DNA of 64,000 nt from Hydra vulgaris (GCF_038396675.1 NC_088920.1:73177501-73241500); one strand, 5' to 3'; positions 42,290 to 53,584 are shown, counted from the stretch's first letter. Numbers and translations: made by a program. Notes: generated by a model from the sequence alone, not told the origin.

Positions 42290-42502
42290 TTACACTTTGT
42301 TTTTTATTATTTTAGTACAAATATAAAATCCCAACAATGTTCCAAATAATATAAAAACTCCTAGTAACGCACCAAATAAATATCCTCCTGCTACAATAAC
42401 AATAAATAAGCTCGAAAGTGTTATTATCGACGCTACTTTCCATCCATTAATACACTTCAAAATTTCGAATATGATTCCCATGCGAGTCGTGTGTACCACC
42501 AT
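42290..42502 (-). CDS. Two-helix membrane protein, 70 aa
   Basis: Minus strand. Contains hydrophobic stretches about 20-42 (WKVASIITLSSLFIVIVAGG) and 43-62 (GALLGVFILFGTLLGFYIC) with a Lys-rich C-terminus: a hairpin membrane protein. Convergent with the core peptides. Overlaps the 42447-42593 frame by 56 bases in another frame; the two may be exons or a bicistronic pair. Confidence 0.5.
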   Translation of the reverse strand: MVVHTTRMGIIFEILKCINGWKVASIITLSSLFIVIVAGGYLFGALLGVFILFGTLLGFYICTKIIKNKV

Positions 42503-42593
42503 TATCTATCGGAGGATCTTGTTTATAAGGTCGAACTACTGCTACGGTCGTTGGAGTTTGAAATTGTTGTAACGGTTTGTTTTTTGATTCCAT
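42447..42593 (-). CDS. Small hydrophilic protein, 48 aa
   Basis: ATG 42593 downstream of a TATA box; no stop for 48 codons. Begins MESKNKPLQQFQTPTTVAV and includes RPYKQDPPIDNGGTHDSHG. The start region is partly preserved at 53160-53277 in inverted orientation, where the ATG and first codons (MDS) remain, so the gene or its start was inherited with an arm copy. Confidence 0.5.
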   Translation of the reverse strand: MESKNKPLQQFQTPTTVAVVRPYKQDPPIDNGGTHDSHGNHIRNFEVY

Positions 42594-42619
42594 TCGTTAT
42601 GAACCCATTTCATTTTTTT

Positions 42620-42640
42620 TTCACTCTTTATATACATTTG
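42620..42640 (-). promoter_or_regulatory. TATA box of the 42593 gene
   Basis: Minus strand TGTATATAAAGAGTGAAAA, 30-40 bases before the ATG. Same TATATAAAG style as the promoters at 14270 and 15320. Confidence 0.65.
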
Positions 42641-42744
42641 GTCACGCTTCATTAAAATTTTTCTGTCACCTGATCTTTTTTTTTGCGCGCATGCGCCACC
42701 TTTTTTGAGACCGGGAAATTTTCATCACTTTCATTCGACACTCG

Positions 42745-42842
42745 GTTTTAACGTTTTATTTCAACTTTTTTTACACGGACGTTGGTTTTCACGTTTTTTT
42801 TACACGGACCTCGGTTTCAACGTTTTTTTTACACGGTCGGGT
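42745..42842 (+). repeat. Three-copy 29-bp repeat, possible element end
   Basis: TTTTTTTACACGGACGTTGG is followed by two further copies beginning TTTTTTTTACACGGACCTCG and TTTTTTTTACACGGTCGGGT, with linkers TTTTCACG and TTTCAACG. It sits at the boundary between the core and the host-like DNA. Downstream the sequence turns host-like, and 42839-42848 reads GGGTGACACT, matching 8163-8172. Confidence 0.65.
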
Positions 42843-42891
42843 GACACTGAATTCTGACTCTTACAAGAATTGTAACTTACGTTATCATCAT

Positions 42892-42928
42892 ATGCATATA
42901 TATATAGATATATATATACATATATTGT
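42892..42928 (+). repeat. Short AT microsatellite
   Basis: TGCATATATATATAGATATATATATACATATATTG near the left end of the host-like segment. Confidence 0.7.
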
Positions 42929-43320
42929 ATAGTTTATAGAGTTCTATTTTATTCTTATATAAATTCTATACAAATTAATTGTTTATATTAGATGCAAGAA
43001 TTGATTGTATGTTCTCCCCTAATTTAGACAATACCACTCTTGTTGGTGATAGTCGTCAGATACTTCAAGGTAATGTAATTTATAAATTGTTTTTTTTAAA
43101 ATCCCAGTTGTTTAATTTAGTTAATTGTAGGTTTTAGACTAATAATTATATAACAGACAACATCAATTTGTGCTTAATTTTTTAAAACTAGTATTTCCAA
43201 AACCATCAAAAACTTCTTATTTTTAAAGGAATCTAAACCACCTTTCTTATTATTTTAGTTAACTGATCTTGTTTTGACACCTAGAATTAAATTTTAGATT
43301 CAATTCAAAATAAACCATCA

Positions 43321-43623
43321 ATGGGGGCATTAAAAAATTTAAAAAGAAAACAAGCTAGAGAAAGTCTCTTGGTAGATGGAAGGTTTAAAAAATTGAAAGT
43401 AAGTGTTTTAGGGTTAGAAAAAGAAAGATTAGAAAAAGAACAAGAGTTAAGAGATAAACTTTTGAAATTGGACGTTGCCCTCAGGCAACAGCAAATTCGA
43501 AAAGAAAAGGCTTTAACAATATATTACACAACAGCAACAAAGCTAATGCATGAGAAAATGCAACCTTCAAACCAGCAACATTTTGTAAATACAGACACGG
43601 TATTTTATTTTTTATTTTTTTAA
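43321..43623 (+). CDS. Coiled-coil ORF beside a Harbinger element
   Basis: A 100-residue frame with a Lys/Arg-rich coiled coil (KSVLGLEKERLEKEQELRDKLL-type heptads). Lies 600 bases from the decayed Harbinger transposase on the opposite strand. Harbinger elements carry a second ORF (MYB/SANT protein) with a helical C-terminus; this may be the end of such a gene. It could equally be a chance frame. Confidence 0.35.
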   Translation: MGALKNLKRKQARESLLVDGRFKKLKVSVLGLEKERLEKEQELRDKLLKLDVALRQQQIRKEKALTIYYTTATKLMHEKMQPSNQQHFVNTDTVFYFLFF

Positions 43624-44227
43624 ATTAATTTGTAAAAATATTTAGTATAACTTTATCATTAAAAATTTTTTTTTGTTTTAGAAGGATATTCTCTTGCATT
43701 AAGAGAAAAGCTACATCATAATTTTATGTTAAATTTTGAAAAATTATTGTATAAAAATATATACTATATTTAAACATTCGTCTTGTATAACCATGACCAA
43801 TTACATTTTTTTAGTAACAATAAAAAAATAACTCTAATCTGAAATTGTTATTGTTATTTCATTTTTTTATCACCCATTGCCTTACAGTAATAAATTCTGT
43901 AAAACTTCACACAAACATTAAGACCAATGCTGTTGCGATGTGAAATAGATACAGGCATTACAACTATAAAGTTAACAAATCTCCTATTATTTTTTAAGCG
44001 TGCTCTATAAAAAACAAAATATACATACTTAAAAACAAATATCAACATATATTTTTATGGTCTAATTTTTTATAAAAATTTCTTGCATTTATTAAAAAAT
44101 CATTGTGTAAATTTTTTTCCAATTTTAATTCAACTAATTTAGACACAAATCTATGATCCATGTCTAAACAATTTTGATAGATCCTATGCTCTAGAACAAA
44201 TTGTTTATGAATTTTTAAACAATATTT

Positions 44228-45740
44228 TTAAGTAAAGTAGTTAAGTAGCTGTAATCGTCTATTCAAAGCTCTATCATTCTGATTTTCTTGAGCTAGATTT
44301 TCATCAGCTTGTTCTTCTTCGCGTTCTTCAAAGTCATTACCGTTGTCTCCATGTCGAATACACAAGTTATGGATAACAAATCCACACATGATAAGCTTAG
44401 AGGCATCTTCGACCTTATGCAAACGAATTCCAGTTTTCAAAGCATAAAACCTGTTTTTGACAATTCCAAATCATCGCTCAATTATGTTTCTAGTTTTTCT
44501 CTGTGCTATGTTGAAACGTTTTTGAGCTCCGTCTGGATCACCGGGAAAAGGTGGAATTAACCATTCTCGACATGGGTACGCAGAGTCAGCCAAAATTACA
44601 GCTCCATTAAATGGAAGCTCTCCAATTTCAAACTTGTTCCATAGGTTGCAATTTCTTAGAACCTAATAGCAGTAAAGTCACAATATTTAAATTTACTGTA
44701 AGTTACATTATAATACATTATATTAGTTAGTCTAAGCTACATTAAAATTAGCAATCATAATAGTTCAAATAGCATGTTCAAATATGAACATTCCAAAGAG
44801 TGTCACGTACTAGTTGAATAGCCGGCATTAGTGCACTAACAGTTGTAAAATATAACTTAGTGACAGACTTACATGTGCATCATGCCACCTTCCTGGACTG
44901 TTAGTCGATGCATAAAATATGGATGTGTCGGGTCCACATACTGCCATTGCATTTATGCTATGGACATGATGGCGATTGATTAGAGAATCTTCATCTGCTT
45001 GAGGAGGGTTAGAAAGGAGTATATGAGATCCATCCAGGACACCACATACGCACGGAAAACCTCTGATTTCTATGAACTTCTGTGGAAGAGTGGAGCAATC
45101 ATTGGGCCACTTTATGATCTCTTGTCGAATCTAATCTTATAGGATAACAATTTTTATCTTTACTAAACTTAGATTTAATTTACTTACTAAAATAAAAATA
45201 ATAAGCAACTTTATATGACAACGTAAAACTTTCAATAGTTTTATTAACTTAATACACTAACATTTACAATAGCTTCTCCTACACTGTGTATAATACGATA
45301 AATTGTGTTAGTGGAGATTCCATGACAGTCTCTGAGAACATGAAAAAAACATTTGTGCCAATAAAATGAAGAAATACCATTATCTGGAAACGTACTGAAA
45401 TGCTTTTATTTCGCTTAGTATAATGTTGCAAATCATCTTTAAGCCTAGTTTCTAAAAAATCTAATACAGCCCTTGGGACTCGATACTGCTCTCGAAAAAC
45501 GTTGTCAGAAACATCTTCGTTAAAAGAGCGACCATTAAACTAAAATGAAGTTGAAAAACAAAACAAAAATATAATTTCTGTGCATATTTAGTATGATTTC
45601 TGATTTTGTTCGATAACAAATCATTAAAAAAACATCAAAATTTAGTAATTTTAAGTAATGCTTTAAACTCCAACCTCTCGAGGCAATCGGTGGCGAAGCT
45701 CATTTTCTGCAACTTCGAAATCTAAATCTTCAAATTTTAT
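44228..45740 (-). pseudogene. PIF/Harbinger (HARBI1-like) transposase remnant
   Basis: On the minus strand, with frame breaks, the catalytic pieces are VCGVLDGSHI (first Asp, about 45020-45060), AMAVCGPDTSIFYASTNSPG with WHDAHV (about 44870-44950), ILADSAYPC (second Asp, about 44590), and RKTRNIIER (catalytic Glu, about 44490) followed by a nonsense TGA. The 44228-44440 frame (GIRLHKVEDASK...GFVIHNLCIR) is its C-terminus. These motifs identify the PIF/Harbinger family. Dead copy; intervening unrelated pieces and poly-T suggest insertions or introns. Confidence 0.8.
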
Positions 45741-46181
45741 TCAAAATTAAATCCATGTTCCTATTTTAATTTTACACAGTTTTTTAAAACACCAAATACT
45801 AGAATGTAAAAATATTTATAAAAATAGAATAGTCAGCACAGCCTACTTAATAACTAATAAAATTTATTTAGTAGGCCTACTTAATAAAATTTTTTAAAAA
45901 AATTGTTGTTATCAATGACGTATTACGGATATAAAAAGTGCGTGAATTTAAGTGACGTATACGTTTTATGCTTTATAGCAATGGCCGAAAAAAATACAAA
46001 TAGCGATAAATTCTTCGAGTTTACGCATTTTTTTACGTGTAAATAATTTACTTTAAAAATTGCGTTTTTACGAAAGATTTTTTTTCTCGAAAAAAACTTC
46101 GAATTGTTTATAGCATTGGCCCAAGGTAAAAAGTACTGTTGGAGTCAAGCCCTTGAGGCTGAAAAAGCCGAATTTCAGACA

Positions 46182-46182
<1 letters not shown>
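45741..46182. other. Noncoding host-like DNA
   Basis: No gene or repeat seen apart from AT-rich stretches and a TAGTAGGCCTACTTAA-like palindrome at about 45866-45880, also found in the repeat regions at 8110 and 63965. Confidence 0.5.
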
Positions 46183-46271
<89 letters not shown>

Positions 46272-46290
46272 ATATATATATATATATCAG
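46183..46290 (+). repeat. Long (TA)n microsatellite
   Basis: An almost perfect run of TA dinucleotides of roughly 80 bases, then imperfect copies to 46290. Long frames drawn through it are artefacts. Confidence 0.95.
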
Positions 46291-46849
46291 TCTTCTTCAT
46301 TTGAAATTTAATTTATTATTATTATTACGCCTAATCAAATAGTGCTTTTAGGTTATTATATTATAACCCATAAACATTACCCGATTAAGGGGGTCTATTT
46401 ATATTATTTTATAATTTCGGCTCATTTATCCTTATTTTGAGAAATTAACATTTTGTCTAGACGAATATATGGTTATAAATTACGAATAACACACATTTAT
46501 GAAAACAATGTTAAATTTTGAAAGTAAACATTTCTTAGGTATAAAAATGAAATACTTTTACTATTATGAAAAACTATATTTGTCTACAACTGTCTTTTAT
46601 CAAAACTGTGAACCAGAGCTGATATGACAAATCCATCAAGTGTGGACATGCAGACACACTTCCGCAAAATATCATGTTTTTGCATGACACAATGAGTAGA
46701 AATGGCACCTTTGGCGTAAGAAAAATAAATCAGCATCCTTTGAATGAATGCACAAAATCTGTAGAAAAATTGTCTAAAGAATGCTGTTTTGAATTTAACG
46801 CAATAAAATTGATCACCAACAACTTTTTTATCAAATGCAAAACTTGAGT
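46291..46849. other. Noncoding host-like DNA
   Basis: No supported gene. Many stops in all frames. Confidence 0.5.
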
Positions 46850-47950
46850 TAGTTATAAATCAATCATCTTAAGCAGAAATACCAAAGGGTGTTTCGGTGT
46901 TTGATGAAAATCATTCGGCTTGTCGAGTCTTTGGCTATATGTATCAATGGATTTCTCGCCTTACTAATCATTTTTTCAATTTTTGAAGATAATTTTCAAA
47001 CTTAAATGCAGAGAGTATATCAAGAGAAATACATAATTCCGAACATCTTCACAAACGTGCAAAAGACTATGTACATTGAGACACAAAATAAATGTCCATA
47101 CACATCTACTGAATTAGTTACAAAGTATCTTAGAAGTTGCTCTGCATTCTGAAGATTAGAGTTGCGAATAGCATTATCACTTTCGCCCAGGAATCTTTCA
47201 GTAATCGCACAGAATTTTTACTAATCAAGCGGAAACATACTCATAAAACCAATAAACTCAACATTATCTAATGAACTTTTACGTACCTGTTTCTCCAAAA
47301 GATCTGGTCTATTCTTAAATTTCTTCATGGTGTGAAAAAACAATACGATTTTTTTAAACTCTTTACAACTATTGTACACGTTTCGCATTAGTGCAAACCA
47401 CAGTGACTAATGATTCCTTTACGCATTGCTCTGGTAGGAGCATCGCAAACAAATGCATAGACAGTAACAATGTAATCAATATTATTAACCTAAAGAGCAT
47501 TATGTTGCAAATCGTTTAACTCATCTACTAACGTATGCAAATACACATCACATGATGGCTTTTTATTCCCACAAAATAAACCAACAACAAATGGTTCCAT
47601 TCCTGAAATTGAAGCAAGTATTGGCCATAGTTAGGTAGAGTTTGATTTGAACAAAGGTATGCCATCAATATTGAAAGTTTAAAGTTCTTTGATTGATTTA
47701 TAAGAAATTTGTTTTGCAATCTGTGTTTTTAAACCTAAATAAATGTAATCACCATAGCCATCAATATTGATACTTGCAATTCATCTTTTTGATTTTAATA
47801 ATGTTCCAGAATCAATAGGTACACTTTAATTACACTCCAAAACCAACACTAATGCACCATTAATACATTGTCCTGTAAATCTATTTTAAGAGCCCAGTGA
47901 CGCAGTTTAGAACATTAGCTTTCATCAAAATACTATTGTCTATCTTCTTT
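46850..47950 (-). pseudogene. Degenerate large-transposase remnant (tnp2-like)
   Basis: On the minus strand, disjoint frames give VYAFVCDAPTRAM (about 47450), CGLHCCEKCE, LHFC-type Cys pairs and FQTPKHPL, plus the N-terminal fragment at 47528-47719 (LSILMAYLCSNQ). A CDAPARA-like motif followed by a HxGYxSCxKC zinc block is typical of the 'transposase domain' proteins of CACTA-like and related DNA transposons. All frames are broken. Superfamily assignment is tentative. Confidence 0.55.
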
Positions 47951-48099
47951 ATTACCAAAGAAACACTTTCTGAGGAATTTAAAGAAACATGTATTTCACT
48001 GTGCAATTATTCAAATCACTTTCGATAAACAGAAAATCATTATCTTCTACATCATTTAAAATATCTGTAAAAGTATTATCACTATTTTTTTTCCTTGTT

Positions 48100-48400
48100 A
48101 TATGATATATCAAAAAAATATATATCATATTGGATTATAAAAAATATATCGCATAAATGTTAATATATCGAAAAAATGTTATTATATAGCAAAATGTTAA
48201 TATATCGAATATATCAAAAATAAATATTATAATATATCGAAAATATTGTAATATATCAAAAAATATATCAAAAATAAATATTATAATATATTAAAAAATA
48301 TATTGAAAATATTACAATATATATTTTTTTACATTTTGTTAAAATATATTTATACGAAATTTATAAAATTATTTAATTTTGCGCTGTATTTTTTCTTCTA
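48100..48400 (+). repeat. ATATATCAAAAA-rich degenerate repeat
   Basis: Short phrases such as AAAATATATCAAAAATAAATATTAT and AATATATCGAAAATAT recur and are partly palindromic, like a small satellite. Separates the dead transposase from the inverted repeat arm. Confidence 0.55.
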
Positions 48401-48449
48401 TATACACGTTTAATTAACTTTACTTTTTTACACAATTGTAATAATTATT

Positions 48450-49170
48450 TAAAATAGTATTTTGTGCCTCTTAACACTACCTTACTTTTACACCTTATTT
48501 GTCTTAATTGCATATCTTACTTAGTAGACCTACTTTACTTTTCGAGTATTTTTTTCTTCATTTTAACTTGCTTATTTTTCCTGCTTACTGACTTTTTTTT
48601 TTTTAATAAAAAAATTTTGTGTCCCCGACACCGCCTTACTTAGCCTTACTTAATCATCTTACATACTTATTGTCTTACTTATGAGTAGTATTGTCTTACT
48701 TATGAGTGTTAACTTGCTTACTTATTTTCCTGCCTACTAACTTATTTTTATTTCTTAATTTTTTTTTGCATGCTTAATTTTTGCCTGCTTACTTATAACT
48801 TCCAAGACAGACATTTTAACTGACTTATTTTTCTTGCTTAGTGACTTGTTTTTTATTTGTAAAAAATTTTGTGTCCCCAACACTGTCCTACTTAGCCTTA
48901 CTTATTCATCTTAATTACTTATTGTCTTACTTATTAGTAGGCCTACTTTTTTTATTTAACCGCGGTTAACTTGCTTACTTATTTTCCTGCTTGCTAACTT
49001 AATTTATTTCTTACTTATTTTTTTTTTTTTGCATGCTTATTTTTCGCCTGCTTACGTTATAACTTTCTAGACAGACATCACCAAGTCTAGTGCGCTCACT
49101 ATGACTATAGTGTTTTTACATATAACTTTCTAGACAATACATCACTAAACCATACGGTTATAGTGTTTTT
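48450..49170 (-). repeat. Inverted diverged copy of the arm repeat region
   Basis: In reverse orientation it contains TTACGTAAGCAGGC, AATAAGTAAG runs, the AGTAGGCCTACT palindrome and a GTGTTGGGGACACAA motif (twice), as in 7966-8200. Two loose repeats of TCTAGAAAGTTATATG lie at the tRNA-like end. It matches 7640-8160 and 63600-64000 in order, in inverted orientation. Confidence 0.7.
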
Positions 49171-49204
49171 ACATTTAATGACATGATAAAGATCGAAGTT
49201 TAAG

Positions 49205-49292
49205 GGCGAAGCTGAGATTTGAACCCACGAACGGTTCATAAATGGCGATTACAACATAGTGCAGAATGCGAACGCACTATGCTACGTATACG
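49205..49292 (-). repeat. tRNA-like segment, inverted copy
   Basis: Minus strand shows ACGTAGCATAGTGC, an 8-bp hairpin pair CATAGTGC and GCACTATG (49255-49262, 49274-49281) and a box B GGTTCAAATC (49216-49225). Same order as 7551-7636, including the AATCGCC segment between the boxes. Confidence 0.55.
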
Positions 49293-49645
49293 TGATGTGT
49301 TTATGTACTTTGAAATCTTTTAAATTATTGTTTCGCTCTAAGAAAGAGAAAAGTTATTTGTTTTTCTAAACACTTTTCTCAGAAATCATTACTCTTTAAA
49401 GAGAATGAATAGAAAAAGAAAAAGCGTTTAATAAAGCTGAACAAACATTAAAGTTTATTAAAGTTTTTTTTAATTATTTTGATCAGAAATAGAAAAAATT
49501 TTTGTTATAACATATATTTAATATTTCTTTCAACTACATAATTCTTTTGTATTAATTTATAAAAAAATAAATATAGCTGAGCAAACATTACTTGTTTTTT
49601 TCAGATAAATAGCAGTTTGTTTTGAAAAAATATTAATTCGCCACA

Positions 49646-50014
49646 ATGAACACAACAGAAGTTATCACTATATTTGATGATAAGGAATTGGAATTCTATG
49701 AAAGGGTGTTAAAACCAGGCGGAGTGCCTATTGAAGATTTTATTGCGGCCTATGATATGGTCATGGATTCGATGAAAGAAAAAGAAATTGATGTGATTGA
49801 TTTGTGAAGATTTTGACGTGAAGATTTGATGTGAAGATATTGTTAAACATGTCAAAGATAACGTTACTCAAGTCAAAGATAAGGTTGAAAAAGTCGAAGA
49901 TGAAGATTCAATCGACTTTAAAGTTACAAAGGTAAATATTTTTTAACCATAAAAATAAGTTTCGCTTTTTTTTTATTTTCTTTCACTTTTTTTAGAGAAA
50001 CAAAAAGAAAAGAA
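49646..50014 (+). pseudogene. Broken homologue of the SUMO-motif gene
   Basis: ATG 49646 opens 53 codons (NTTEVITIFDDKELEFYERV..), with an ITIFDDKE SUMO-interaction-like core. After TGA 49805-49807 another frame carries acidic residues to VTK, a GTAAAT donor (about 49932), and a TTTTTTTAG acceptor (about 49995) before a basic exon RNKKKRK with stop. So the intron and basic tail of 6728-7272 are recognisable but the frame is damaged. Confidence 0.6.
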
Positions 50015-50117
50015 AGTAAAAGCTATAAAGCACGGAACCATAAAAGAAAAATTTTATATCTTTTAAAAAAATACGGCTTTGATAACCAGTGTGTAACATT
50101 ATTAATATTTTTTTTTT

Positions 50118-50502
50118 TTACAATTTTTTTGAGAATATATTTAGTTTTTGGTTTAATTTTCTATGTATATAATTTTCTTCTGTTTGTCGCCAACGTTTTG
50201 TTTTTTTACCGACTCTTCCCAGTTTTCGATTTGTTTTGTCATCTTTATATTTTTTATTTGAATAACGTTTGCACATAACTATGTTTTTACAGTTGCTAGG
50301 AAGATTTTGTTGAAGAGTAATCGGATTATTTGTTTGTGTTAATTTTGAAAACTTTATACGTGGCACCGTCCCTTTGATCGCGCCATATATTCTAAAAATA
50401 AATTTTTTATTTAAAAAATATTCAAGTTGTTTTTTTTTTTTCAAAATATAAAAAGTTACCGGCTGTTACTGTAGTTCTAGACGTATATCTTATTTTTGCC
50501 AT
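50118..50502 (-). pseudogene. Intron-bearing homologue of the 6375 gene, damaged
   Basis: Exon 1 (ATG 50502, MAKIRYTSRTT) is followed by a GTAACT...TTTTTAG intron of about 70 bases, then a basic exon with SNCKNIVMCKRYSNKKYKDD and NRKLGRVGKKTKRW. The homologues at 6375 and 62358 lack this intron. Between intron and conserved block the frame is shifted. Confidence 0.55.
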
Positions 50503-50595
50503 CAATAGAACTATTTAAAAATTTTGTGTTTTTCTTTTATATATATATATATTTTTGGCAGTAACAATATAACTTGCTTTGTTTAGAATATAAAA

Positions 50596-50907
50596 ATGAG
50601 TATAAATTCGAGAAGAGAATCGGAAAAAAATATTGAAAATGTTGTGGGTGCTCGGTGGAAAGAAATAGCCAAATATTTTGGATTTTCTGATAATACCATA
50701 GAAATCATTGCTCACGATTACTTGCGTATTAACGATAAATTTTCAAGAGTATTTCAATTATTATTTCAACGCGAACAACACGAATGGGCAATCATAAACA
50801 TTGTAAACAGTTTAAAAATATGGCTAAACGATGAAAAAAACCGTCTTAAAGGCGACGAACTGTTTATAAGCAATTTAAACGCGTTGATTATTAAAGTTGA
50901 TAATTAA
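50596..50907 (+). CDS. Death-domain-like protein, 103 aa (third arm)
   Basis: Single death fold: GARWKEIAKYFGFSDNTIEII, FSRVFQLLFQREQHEWAIINIVNSLKIW. An open frame, the only intact gene of this arm. Related to the death-domain genes at 4868 and 61097 by pattern rather than close identity. Confidence 0.7.
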   Translation: MSINSRRESEKNIENVVGARWKEIAKYFGFSDNTIEIIAHDYLRINDKFSRVFQLLFQREQHEWAIINIVNSLKIWLNDEKNRLKGDELFISNLNALIIKVDN

Positions 50908-51184
50908 TAATTAATAGATTATTAATAAAATTTTGTAATTTTCTCGGAAAAAATCTTTCTAAATTTTTTTTTCGAAAAATACCTTTAATATTTTCTCAGA
51001 ATTTTATAAATGAAAATCATTTTCTCTTTAAATTTGTTTTTACAGTTTACTGTCGTTTTTTATTTTAATCCGATCATTTAATTTGGTCGTTTCACACTTG
51101 TTTAATAAATATTTACTTTTTTTATATAAGTTTAAAGTTTAGAAAAAAAAAATATTTAATACTTGAAATTTTCAATTAAAAAAA
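50908..51184. other. Noncoding arm DNA
   Basis: No gene. Contains AT-rich stretches and, just before the next gene, poly-A and GGAACCA-like leader sequence. Confidence 0.4.
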
Positions 51185-52182
51185 ATGGAACCATTAATCA
51201 AGTAAGTTTTGTTTTAAAAATGTTTTTTTTTTTATATTTTCTTTTTCAAAAATGAGCTTATAAATTAATTCTTTAGTCACAAAAACACTGAAAAAATATG
51301 CTGCTGTTATTGTGGAATGTTGCAAAGTATCGAGAATCTGCTTGATAATCAACAAAACTGTTTGGAAAAAATCAATTCGACTTCTTGCTTTTGCTGTGGA
51401 ATCAATGTAAATAATTTAGAAACGCACGAATGCCGATATGAAAAAATTCAACCAAGCACCTTTTTGTGTTTATTATGCGTCCATCAAATACCAACTGAAA
51501 TAATGGCAAACCATGTCACAGATTGTTTATCACATTTAGAAGAAAGATTAATAATAAAGGCAACTAAAAATATAAACAAAACCATAAACTCAAACACAAA
51601 TGTCTTTAACAAAATAATCAATAACTGTATGCTTTCACTTTCCAATTCAAACAAACAAATTGCTTAACTGACAAGTTTGGTCACTAGTAAAAATAAAGAA
51701 TTTGAAAATTATGTCAAAAGCTAAACGAAAAACTTGACAAATTTGATAAACGAAAAAAATAAAGAAATTGCAAATTTAAAATCTCTTGTTTGCGATATGA
51801 AAATATCTAAAGAAAATTTTCCAATCACTGATACTCAAATTATCAAATGTATGGGTACGAAATTGCTGAAAAAAAAATGGCTATTTACTTTCAACTTTTA
51901 AAATCTCCACATGATAACGTTTTAAAATGGCCGTTTAAAAGAAGAGTTATTGTTACTCTGCGAAATAATGTTCACGAAATGAAAAAGGAAATTTCATTTG
52001 GTAATTATAACCAAGGTCAACTTGAAAATGCCGGATATTGTCGATACTCTTACCACCCTGTTCATGAATATAATCCGGCTATCGGATATACAGAATTTAT
52101 TAATCACGAACATTTGAAAATTTTTATTGTAAACAACTTGTTGTATATATTAATGTGTCTCTTGAAAATCACATTTAAATAA
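51185..52182 (+). pseudogene. TRAF-like zinc-finger/MATH gene, frame broken
   Basis: Exon 1 (ATG 51185, five codons) ends at GTAAGT, then an intron to TTCTTTAG at about 51278; exon 2 continues CCCYCGMLQ, with CFCCGINVNNLETHEC and CLLCVHQIPTEIMANHVTDC fingers, ending at a stop 51667. The MATH domain reads from about 51847 in a different frame (MAIYFQLLKSPHDNVLKWPF, IGYTEFINHEH). At least one frameshift separates them. It has an intron absent from 2756-3796. Confidence 0.7.
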
Positions 52183-52244
52183 TTTTTTTTTAATTCTATT
52201 AAATAATTGATATTAAAACTTTTTTATTCTTTAGCAAAAAAAAA

Positions 52245-52661
52245 ATGATTTAAAAATATTTCAGAGAACTTGCAGATCATCTTACGAGTGACAACACACG
52301 TAGTTTAAAATTTTGTCTACCTATACCGCTCCGTTTGAAGGAACAAATAAAAGATGGCATTGATTTAATGGAACACTTTAACACATATTCCGTTTATCAC
52401 GACAACAAAGAATTCATATCACCTGAAAGCAAATTCAATCTTTTATTAAAAATGTTAGCAATAATCGGAAGAACGGATTTATATATAAAATATAAGAAGA
52501 AAATTCCTCAACTGCCAACATATGAAGACTGGAAAAATTTATCAAATGATCAGACGCCAAAAGCAGCGATAATTGACGGACAACCAAACAAAAGCGATTA
52601 CTATCCGGCCGAAGTTGTGGTTGCTAAACAAAAAGAACTCTTAAATATTTATAACAAATGA
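52245..52661 (+). pseudogene. Death-effector-like gene with nonsense codon
   Basis: ATG 52245 is followed by ATT then TAA; beyond that the frame continues to KYFRELADHL, SLKFCLPIPLRLKEQ, DLMEHFN and LLKMLAIIGRTDL to 52661. This is the homologue of 2229-2657, with identical IPLxLK context and the same PTYEDW ending. The single nonsense codon at position 3 is the only break. Confidence 0.7.
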
Positions 52662-53159
52662 TACTTTAAAATATTAAGAATAAATATTAACTTTCATTTT
52701 TGTTGTTATTCACACACAGTATAATATATATTATAATTATTATTTTAATTATTTTTGTCATTTTTTTTTGTTTTAGAATCAACTAAAAAAAATGCTCACA
52801 AAAATAAGGTAAATTTACAAACACATTCAAACGTTTTCAGAAAATTTCAAAGATAAGTTATCAAACTGCTCTGAAGATTCTTTGCCAACGCTGAGATTAG
52901 CAAATTTAAATCAAAATTGAACAAAGAAAAAAACCAAAAAAGAAAATATGACAGAGAAAGAAAGGAAGACTCTTAACAGAAAATACAGCAGCAATTTATT
53001 TGTTATCAAACACATGATGATATACAATGTTACAATTCTTGTTCGATCAGTGTCAGCCCGTCCGGGTAGAAAAAAAAGTTGAAATAAAAACGATAAACCG
53101 ACGATAAGCAAGGGTCCGAGAAAGGAGAGTATTAAACCGAGGGATTAAAGTGATGAACG
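52662..53159. other. Noncoding arm end with one short orphan frame
   Basis: A leader-like poly-T AG AATCAACTAAAAAAAATG (52776-52790) begins a short frame that ends at a GTAAAT donor a few codons later. Nothing further is recognised. GCCCGTCCGGG palindrome at about 53055. GC content is locally higher near 53050-53120. Confidence 0.4.
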
Positions 53160-53277
53160 GATTAAAAAAAGTTTCCCGGTTTCAAAAAAAATGACGCGCA
53201 TGCGCGCAGAAAAAAGAACAGGTGTCAAAAATATTTATCGAAAAAAAAAGGTTACAAACGAAATGGATTCTGTTCCC
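53160..53277 (+). repeat. Inverted copy of the 42600-42730 promoter region
   Basis: GTTTCCCGGTTTC, GACGCGCATGCGCGC and the CAGGTG-ATTTATCG... region correspond, in reverse complement, to 42600-42730 (GACCGGGAAA, GCGCGCATGCGCC). It ends in ATG plus two codons and a stop, so the first codons of the 42593 gene were carried with it. It is the outer edge of the inverted arm. Confidence 0.7.
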
Positions 53278-53316
53278 TAAAAATAGGGTAGTGTTTTTTC
53301 GTCCAATTTTCAAACG

Positions 53317-53478
53317 TTATGTTTGGGTGACGTTTTTTCCGTACGTGACGAAAGAATGATATAGTTGGAGTTCGTCAACAAATCGTTTGTTATATAATTT
53401 CGCCATTTCTATAACGAGTAATACTTCTTCTTCTGGCAAAATAAGAATTTCTATGTCATCATTTGAATTTCCAGACAT
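53317..53478 (-). CDS. Small arm protein, 53 aa (homologue of 1-135)
   Basis: ATG 53478 follows the leader CTAACTAATACA. MSGNSNDDIEILILPEEEVL then VIEMAKLYNKRFVDELQLYH; the gene at complement 1-135 has the same start and helix. Intact frame with stop at 53317. Confidence 0.55.
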   Translation of the reverse strand: MSGNSNDDIEILILPEEEVLLVIEMAKLYNKRFVDELQLYHSFVTYGKNVTQT

Positions 53479-53584
53479 TGTATTAGTTAGCTAAAAAAAA
53501 TTTATTTATGAAAATATATTTACAATAAAAATCTCAATAAAAAAAGTACAATAAAATGACCATAAAAATTACAATAAAAAAAGA

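Noticed and set aside
44309..44560. Plus-strand frame of 83 codons
   Set aside because: Antisense to the Harbinger transposase remnant, whose catalytic motifs read on the minus strand.
46104..46304. 66-residue frame rich in Tyr-Ile
   Set aside because: It translates the (TA)n microsatellite.
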